Notes under the pieces: model-generated
Database searches by the model: none
The model's input: only the letters and a program-made list of their open reading frames with translations
Told to the model about the DNA's origin: nothing
From: Clarireedia homoeocarpa
Lineage: Eukaryota; Ascomycota; Leotiomycetes; Helotiales; Rutstroemiaceae
DNA length: 64,000 nucleotides
Assembly: GCA_001465935.1 (NCBI GenBank)
Contig: LNKV01000073.1
Span: 1 to 64,000 of the forward strand
Direction: 5' to 3'
Made by a program: the position numbers and the translations under genes
Shown: positions 56,139-64,000 of the stretch, piece by piece
How positions within the stretch are numbered: the stretch's first letter is position 1
Layout: every line of letters begins with the position of its first letter

Positions 56139-59100
56139 ATGTTTCTGCGGACAGTACTGACGTTGGCTCTGGCCTTGAGTGGATGTATAGCTCAGAATAC
56201 CACTTCCTGGCCAAGGCACAATAATGGTCTAACGACTCAGGTAGAGTGGGATCATTACAGTCTGATCGTCAATGGCGAAAGGCTCTTCATATGGGCTGGG
56301 GAGCTTCATTACTGGCGCATTCCTGTTCCTGAACTTTGGGTCGATATTCTCCAAAAGATCAAAGCTGCCGGCTTCAATACCTTCGCCCTGTACAGTCACT
56401 GGTATTACCACAATCCGAACCCAGACACACTCGATTTCGAAAATGGTGCGCACAACTTCACCAAGCTATTCGATCTCGCGGCCGACCTGGGAATGTATGT
56501 GATATTCAGACCAGGCCCTTACGTTAATGCTGAGAGTAACGCGGGGGCGTTTCCATTATGGCTCACAACTGGAGCCTACGGCGCCTTACGAAACAACGAT
56601 ACTCGATACACGGAAGCTTGGAAGCCGTTCTGGGAGACCCTGAGTTCGATTGTTGTTCCGTATCAGATCACGAATGGTGGAAATGTCTTGACCTATCAGA
56701 TCGAGAATGAGTTAGGATCTCAATGGTCCGGCAGCCCTTCCAAGAAGATTCCAAACTTATCATCAGTCCAATATATGGAAGCCTTGGAAGCCTCAGCACG
56801 AGCGCAGGGCATCGATATTCCATTCCAAGCTAATGATCCGAACTTAAGGTCCGACTCATGGTCGAAGGACTTCTACGACGGCTACGGTGCTGTTGATATT
56901 TATGGCTTGGATAGCTACCCTGCATGCTGGACCTGCAACTTGACCGAATGTGATTCGACAAATGGTGCTTACAAAGCATATAATGTCATCGACTATTATG
57001 ATCATTTCGAGGCAATCTCACCTACACAACCATCATTCCTTCCGGAGTTCCAAGGAGGATCTTTCAATCCGTGGGGTGGTCCAGAAGGTGGATGTCCGCA
57101 AAATACTCCTGCAGATTTTGCGAATCTGTTCTACCGCAACAACGTAGGACAGAGAGTTACGGCCATGAGTTTGTACATGCTTTATGGTGGCACCAACTGG
57201 GGTGTAAGTAATTTCTTCCTTAATTTGCGTTATTCGCGTTCTGTTACTAAAGTTTTGATAAGTGGCTAGCTGCGCCAGTGGTCGCCACGAGCTACGATTA
57301 TTCCAGTCCAATTTCTGAAAACAGAATGATCAATGACAAGTATGCCGAGACAAAATTGTTCGGTCATTTCCTTCGTGTTGCGAAAGACTTAACTGTCACA
57401 GACCGAATTGGAACGAATCAAACCGCCTCTACTAATCCAGCTATTGTGTACTCGCAACTTCGCAATCCTGACACGAATGCTGGTTTCTACGTTACCATCC
57501 ACCAGGATTCCACGTCGGGCACTCGAGAGGTATTCAAGATTAACGCTCAAACTTCCCAAGGAAATTTCACGATTCCACAATACGCTGCACCAATGGTTCT
57601 AAATGGATTCCAGTCCAAGATCATCGTTACAGACTTCAACTTCGGTTCTCATTCATTGATTTACTCTACGGCTGAAGTTCTTTCCCATTCAATCGTGGAC
57701 GGGCAAGATATCCTAGCCTTGTGGATGCCGACAGGTGAAGCCGGAGAATTTGTCGTGAAAGGTGCGAAGTCGGGCAATGTAGCAACATGCCAGGGGTGCT
57801 TTTCCGTTGGGTTTTATCCACAAGGCGACGATCTACTGGTTACCATCTCCCAGTCACAGGGTATGAGTACAATTATTTTCGATGATGGACTTGTCGTTCT
57901 GGTTATGGATAGATCATACGCATACAAGTTCTGGGTACCTGTTCTGACAGCCGATCCATTCAGCCCAGCTAACAAAAGCATCTTTGTTCAAGGTCCAAGC
58001 TTAGTACGGAGTGCTGCTTACTCAACCGATGGAGCTACATTAGATCTCACAGGAGATAGCAATGGAACTACAACCAAGATTGAGGTCTTCCCGTCCAAGT
58101 CAGTGACTGTAGTCACATGGAACAGCCAGAGTTTGTCCGTTGAGAAAACAAGCTATGGGAGTCTCATTGCCGATGTGTCTGGGCCTAGTCTAGACTCCGT
58201 AACCCTCCCATCAATTACCGGCTGGCAATCCAATGACAGTTTACCAGAGCGTTTCCCAAGCTATGATGATAGCTGGTGGATAACTGCAGATCACATGAAC
58301 ACATCCAACCCCACAAAGCCTAAGACCCTCCCCGTTCTATACATCGATGACTACGGCTACCACGTTGGTAACCACCTCTGGCGGGGTCGATTCGAAGGCT
58401 CTGCCACCGGTGTCTATCTCAGCATAACAGGTGGTCGCGCATTTGGCTACAGCGTCTGGCTAAACGGCATCTTCATTGGTTCTTATCTCGGTGCTGCCTA
58501 CCCAGACACAGGCTCTTTGACATTCTCTTTCGGAAACGCCACAGTCAATGCAAACAGCACCAACACCCTACTTATCCTTCAAGACAACTCCGGCCACGAT
58601 GAAACATCTGGCGCATTGACACCGCGCGGCATCTCCAATGCTACGCTTATTAGTTCCATTCCTAGGAATTTCACATCCTGGAAAGTCACTGGAACTGCCG
58701 GAAAGCCAGATACAGCTATCGATCCCGTACGCGGTATCTTATCGGAAGGCGGTCTCTACGCCGAACGTGTTGGCTGGCATCTTCCCGGCTTCGACTCTAG
58801 TTCTTGGACTAACTCCACACCCTCGACCCTCTCCTCCACTGCCGGCGTAACATTCTACCGCACCGTCGTTCCGCTCTCCATCCCATCCGGTCTTGACGTC
58901 GCCATATCTTTCACTCTCAACGCCACACCGTCCAATGCGAAACTCCGCGCTTTACTCTTCGTAAATGGTTATCAATACGGGAGGTTCAATCCCTGGATCG
59001 GAAATCAGGTCGAATTCCCGGTGCCGCCGGGAATATTGAATTATGATGGAGACAATGTTATCGGCTTGAGTGTCTGGAGGCAGGATGAAGGTGGAGAGGA

Positions 59101-59218
59101 GATGGGGGTTGAGGTTGGTTGGAAGGTTACGGGCGCTTTTGCGAGTAGTTTTGAACCTATTTTTGATGCAGGGTATTTGCAGTCTGGGTGGACGGAGGAG
59201 AGGTTGGCGTGGGCTTAA
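56139..59218 (+). CDS. lacA: Secreted beta-galactosidase, GH35
   Basis: Hydrolyses terminal beta-galactosyl residues of plant cell-wall galactans, pectin side chains and xyloglucan outside the cell. Two exons, 56139-57203 and 57263-59218 (intron GTAAGT...TACTAA...AAG), give 1006 residues, the usual size for fungal GH35. A signal peptide covers about residues 1-19 (MFLRTVLTLALALSGCIAQ). The catalytic barrel holds WAGELHYWRIPVPELW, RPGPYVNAE, QIENELGSQ with the probable acid/base Glu191, and FLPEFQGG with the probable nucleophile Glu303, then YMLYGGTNWGWLAAP across the intron. Beta-rich domains and jelly-roll domains follow, with many N-glycosylation sequons. No lesion is seen. The last 150 bases are strikingly G-rich on the coding strand compared with the preceding 300. 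Confidence 0.96.
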
Positions 59219-62077
59219 AGAGATACGACAGTGGTTGGAAATATTGAGTTGTTTGAGTAAATCAATAAATTCTCTTCGAGTTGAACATTTCCTGATTTCT
59301 TTTCTTCTTCATTCCCAAATTCTGCCTCAGTGGATGCAATAATTCATTAACCACTCAGTACACATCTATTCTTTGAGATATACTCCACAGAATTGTATTA
59401 GGAGTTCATAAAACTTTGGGATGGTTCCGGTATATTTGGAACAATGATTTGCGTTTACAGAGGAAGATGATTCCTAAGGACAACGATACAGCGGTTAATG
59501 AACTATTCCGCCAGTGGTTGTACAGCGTTAAAGGCACTAGCCTCACAACATAAAACTTCATATGAGCGTCACGAGCTCATCCAATGAGTGAGAGAATCGT
59601 TCAGATGATAGTTGCTGTGAAGACGTACTGTTTGGAAACATAATTGTCAACAGCGTCGGGCACAATGATAGTTGTGGTGTAGTAAGCAGAGGAGTTTGAC
59701 GGGAAATACGTGAAAGCGAGGAGTATTTGGTTCTCGGTAATTGGACAGGCACATACTTGTGGAAACCCGAATAAGATTTTACAGCGAGTATCCGCAGGCA
59801 TCTGTCGAAAGAATCAGGGCACCTCATTGCTGAAAAGGACTGATAGCGGTTGTTTGAGGGTAGGTCGAACAAAGGAGCTGGGTAGAATCTGTCTGTGTGC
59901 AACCAATGGGTTTACCTGATAGAGGAAAATCTGACGAAAGCAAAATTTTTAGCTTTGCTCCTGAGGATCAGCGAAAATTGGACCATAGCAGTGTAGAATT
60001 TGCTGAGGGCGAATGGGTAGTAGGAAGGAAGAGTCTCGGTATGTAGTAAGATGGTCAATCCCACCTCTCCTAAGCAATTCACATTTCAGTAACCCCACAA
60101 GCAGAGCAGCGTGATGACCAAAGTATCACAGGAGTACCACCGGATCCCAATGTCGTCAAACACCAGAGATTATTGAATCTGATAAATCTCTTATCATGGC
60201 TAATATGCATTGCCCTTCAACATTGACGTTTCAACATGCGATGAAATAGCATGCAGAGTTCGGCAAAGTACTGCACATGATAGTCTCGCCTCCTATAGGT
60301 TTTTGAACTTGTGAGTGTGATCTCTCATCAACTATGGCCAGTTTCGAAACAAGGCCGAATCATAGAGGACGGCTCTCGCACATACGCACTAATCAGACAA
60401 CAACAGCCAGACAAGCTACTCTCGCGAACCAGTCAGAAAGCAACAGACAGATGAGTTCTCTAAAAATGCAGGACACATTCAACACAACTCTCCTGCATGA
60501 ATAGTTTTTCAAGATGCAGCAGGTAAATTATCATCTACAGCTTGAGGGATAATGCACTTGTCACCTCTACTCTGATGATTATCTCCGACGAAAAACATCT
60601 TTTCAATCGATCAAAGTGCACTTGATTGTTGAGATGATTCATCTATCTCTGAATTTCAAGCTTTAAATTGATGAGTGGATCATAAACCTTCTCAATTGCA
60701 ACAACAATACAGTACTTCTGTACCAATGCGAGTGTCCGCAAATGACGTAAGAGTGGCTAATTGTAGAAATTTGGGAGGGGATACTGAGGATGGGGCGTTG
60801 GTGGACTACCGGTACTTGACGGCGCTGGCTTTCCGTTGGCGCTTCATGAAACCCGTGATAGCAAGTCGTAGGAAGTTCTAGTATCCTCTCGACAGAAGAA
60901 CGGCGGGTTGATTGCTCCAATTGATACGCGCAGAACTGTGGAGGAGAGAGATATTCGTTTAACAACAGTTCAGCTGTCATATATTGTCCAGAAGCTGCTG
61001 CCTTCTCTGCGTCGGAGACCTGGAATCTGGACATCATTCTGCCAAGATTGTTAGATGAGGCCATTTGCGAACCTTCTGGAGATTTAGATGAGCGAGAGTG
61101 CGCTGTGTACCCATACATCACCCCGTAGCTCTAAGGGAGCTCGTACTACGTGGAGCTGCAATTTTAATGAATGTGCGTAATTTTGTGAAGCGTTCTCGCA
61201 GCCTCTGGTAGACCTGGGGTTGCCAAAGCCCAGTTATTCATACTGAGTTCAGTTCGGGTTACCAGACTGAGGCAGTCCGGAGTAAAACTCCAACTACTCG
61301 TAGTTGAGGAGCATAGCCATCCATTCCACTTTGAACCGTGTTGAAGTAAGTGATGGACATAGAACTACCATAAAGAGCGAGCTGATGAAGATCAATGTCC
61401 GACTAGGATTATCTAGGTTAGTCTCCTGTAGAATTTCCCCAATACTAGCAGATATAGTCCCGCGAAAATTGCTTTGATAGATAAAGTGTCCACTGGGAAA
61501 CAGGTTTTGTATGATGGAGAAGCAAACAAAACGGAAATGAATCCAGAGCGTAGTCGGACCGAGGTCACGTGTATAATCTGTATTTGGTGCGGCCGCATGC
61601 TCTCACAAGAGAAATTCTCGTTAGGAGCTTTCTCTCCGACCCAAAAAAAAAAAAACTTCTACCCACAAAATTCTTTCTGAATTTAGGAATTCAGGAACAA
61701 GAGCTCCGTCCATTTATCTGCGAAATCGAAGATTTCTAGAGAAAACGTCAATTACGATTTAGGAGATCCAGTTTAGCAGTGCTCATCCTTTCACAATGCC
61801 CACAAAAACCTTCAAAACCGTTAACAGTTGCTCTGGCTGCTTCCAAGAGTACCCACAATATTGCTTCAACCCCCATTACAACGATGACGAGCTTTATCTG
61901 CTCTTGGGCTTGATAATCAGCAATATAAACACAGACCGGTGGGTTTGAGGTAAGTGGTTTTATCTTTTCTATTATACGACTTTTTCAATTGTTCTATCGG
62001 CCGAGCGAGGAGAAACAAAAAAAAAAACCACGAAAGAGGAGGGCCAAGAAGTGACGAGGAGCAGGCGTAACAGCGGC
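59219..62077. other. Intergenic, no convincing gene
   Basis: 2.86 kb. A minus-strand frame at 61118-60663 (ATG at 61118, MYGYTAHSRSSKSPEGSQ) has a plausible-looking helical middle but no recognised domain; its tail is unlike protein, so it may be a partial or unspliced gene or chance. The region just before 62078 should contain the aquaglyceroporin promoter. An A12 run lies near 61644-61656. Confidence 0.45.
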
Positions 62078-64000
62078 ATGGCGGAGTCTCACGGTCAAGA
62101 GCAATGCTCTGCTCAGCGAGACCAACCTCAAAGTGATGCGCCGCCAAATGCACCACCTAACTACAGAAATGAGAGCACAAATACACATACAACCACAAAA
62201 GTTGCACATTCAAATCGACCTGTTGCTCGCCCTGGGCCCTCCAAACAATCGAGGCGAGTAAGTGCACGACCAAATCACCAAACACTCGATAGTATGGCGA
62301 CCTCTGCAACGCGACCTGATTATTCTGTTGCCGGCAACGCTCGAATGGAACACCGAGAACCGCGGTTCATCGAAGATGAATACTACGATTTCAATCCTAA
62401 CTACCAGAAGCCTCAGGATGTTCCTCTATGGGGCTTGGCAAAGCCTTTGCCGAGAGTGGTAAGACCCGGAATGCGAAGAGGAAGAGAGAGAGGAGCCAAG
62501 AAACTGGGGGTAATAGAGGACAAGGATGCAGAGCACCCTCAACCTGGGGATGCAGAAGCCATACCGCAGGTTGGAATGATTCCATCTCAGGAAGAAGATG
62601 ATGGGAAAAAGACGAAACATTCTCCAAAAGATAGCCGAATTCGTGAAGAGCGAGGCTATGGACGTCCAGAACACCGAGCAAGGGGACCTAGCAATAGATC
62701 TATACTGACAAGAGATTCGGGCAGTAGAAATTTTGATCGAAATGGGACCCCGCTAGACGAAAGAAATGACCCAATGGAGGACTGGAGATTACCAGTAGAA
62801 GATGGAGGTGACTTAGGGGAGCGAAGGACCACTCTGTCTGACGTGGAAGAATCATCACCTCGTCCGTCAAATTTCACTTTACGTTCAGATGTCACCACAA
62901 AAATTAATGAGTTCCAAGAACCACAGGATTTCAACGACGTCGATCTGGAAGCTGGAGATAAGTTCGAAGACGATGATTGGTCACTTAACACCGAAGAGGT
63001 AGAGCAACACATACGAGAAGAGAAAGATAATTTCAATAAATGGGCAGACATACGTGCTAAGTTTAGGGAACCACTTGCGGAATGCCTAGCAGTAGGTCCT
63101 TCACTCCCTCTATCCTTAAGTAATCAATCACTAAATAGTTCCACAGACCATGGTAGCTGTATTAATCGGCATATGCACGAGTCTAGCAGATCAAACCTCG
63201 AACGAAACGAAAGGATCTTATTTAGCCACCAACTGGGCTTGGGGTCTGGGAATCACCATCGGCATCTACATTGCAGGTGGAATTTCCGGAGGTCATCTCA
63301 ACCCCGCCATTTCTATTATGCTCTGCATATTCCGTGGTTTTCCAGCTCGCAAAGCGTTTGTATATATCCTTGCCCAAATTCTAGGTGCCTTTTTTGCCGG
63401 TCTCATCGCATATGGTATTTACCAAGATGCGATCGCCTCATACGATGCCGCAGGCGGCAAGCTTGCCACAGGAACCGCAGTAAATCTGGCAATGGGCGGC
63501 ACTGGTCCTTCATTTTATACACAACCTGCATCTTTCACTCGACCGGTCGCAGGCTTCTTTAATGAATTCGTCGCTACCGCTATTCTTGCCTGTGCCATTC
63601 TCGCCCTTGGAGATGACTCCAATGCACCTCCAGGAGCCGGTATGCACGCCTTGATTGTCGGGTTTCTAGTCACAGTTCTTACTATGGCGTTTGGCTACAA
63701 CACGGGTGCTTGCCTGAATCCAGCACGAGATTTTGGTCCGCGACTCGCAACAGCAACAGTAGGCTATGGCGGACATGTCTTCACTGTTGCGCATGCATGG
63801 TGGATCTATGGTGCATGGGCAGCGACAGTTTCGGGAGCACTGGCAGGAGGGTTCTTCTACGATGTAGTTATTTTCGTGGGAGCCGAAAGCCCCGTCAATT
63901 ATCCTCCTGTAAGAAGGAGACAAGCAAGACAAAAAGCGAAGGAAAGGACGTGGAAGAGGTGGCTGGGGTTCAAGACCGGGGTTGAGGACGGAGGAAGGAG
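62078..64000 (+). CDS. Aquaglyceroporin with a long disordered N-terminus (partial)
   Basis: MIP-family channel for water and/or glycerol. Exon 1, 62078-63091, encodes a 338-residue hydrophilic, charged, Pro-rich cytosolic extension (with FIEDEYYDFNPNYQKPQD and PLWGLAKPLPRVVRPG). A 55-bp intron (GTAGGT...CACAG) joins it in frame to exon 2, 63147 to the window end. That exon encodes TMVAVLIGICTSLADQTS, the first NPA loop in GGHLNPAIS, and the second in GACLNPARDFGPRL; the Asp after NPAR marks the glycerol-transporting branch. Six membrane segments are expected. No stop is reached before 64000, so the C-terminus (starting RRRQARQKAKERTWKRWLGF) is cut by the window. Long N-termini occur in fungal aquaglyceroporins such as yeast Fps1, which is gated through the extension. 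Confidence 0.9.

Noticed and set aside
60663..61118. Possible small minus-strand gene (MYGYTAHSRSSKSPEGSQ...)
   Set aside because: The middle looks protein-like but there is no recognised domain, the C-terminal part is unlike protein, and no splice site clearly improves it. Left as undecided rather than annotated.

Overview
The window is nuclear DNA of a filamentous ascomycete (Pezizomycotina). The evidence is short introns (about 46-65 bp) with GTAAGT/GTATGT donors and CTAAC-like branch sites, a HOG-type MAPKKK, a fungal GH35 beta-galactosidase, a HET-domain protein and dispersed 5S rRNA genes. Gene content and protein style suggest Leotiomycetes (Botrytis/Sclerotinia-like), but that is an inference from family knowledge, not a database result. 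No transposon, phage or CRISPR array was seen. Many microsatellites lie in long intergenic stretches.

Layout. 0-5 kb: an intron-containing tRNA-Ser and a large coiled-coil protein. 5-10.4 kb: a gene-poor stretch ending in about 0.9 kb of nearly G-free microsatellite DNA. 10.4-23.6 kb: a housekeeping block with S-adenosylmethionine synthetase, the GPN3 GTPase, APQ12, the replication initiator SLD3 and the SSK2/SskB-type MAPKKK of the osmotic-stress pathway. 23.6-31 kb: low-complexity DNA around an ammonium transporter (MEP/AMT family).

31-46.6 kb is an accessory region with no recognisable housekeeping protein gene. It holds a wrecked SRPK-like kinase, an AAA-ATPase fragment, two diverged 5S rRNA genes in opposite orientation, a HET protein, a head-to-head pair (zinc-finger/TPR protein and DUF7580-type protein) and a small protein with a repeated-Trp beta-rich C-terminus. 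Such families are typical of fungal nonself-recognition and NLR-like repertoires.

47.7-53.9 kb returns to conserved genes: the RHO3 GTPase, the splicing factor CWC25, and COP9 signalosome subunit 2, which appears to use a GC-AG intron. At 54.4-55.5 kb lies a heavily mutated NB-ARC (NLR) relic. 56.1-59.2 kb encodes a secreted GH35 beta-galactosidase. 62.1-64 kb holds an aquaglyceroporin with a long disordered N-terminus, cut by the window end.

Several intact genes (GPN3, APQ12, the MAPKKK, RHO3, CSN2, beta-galactosidase) switch on the coding strand from C-rich to G-rich synonymous codons toward their 3' ends. This strand-skew pattern is the most unusual genome-scale signal I could see. Exon boundaries were worked out by hand from splice motifs and reading-frame continuity and have not been tested against transcripts.
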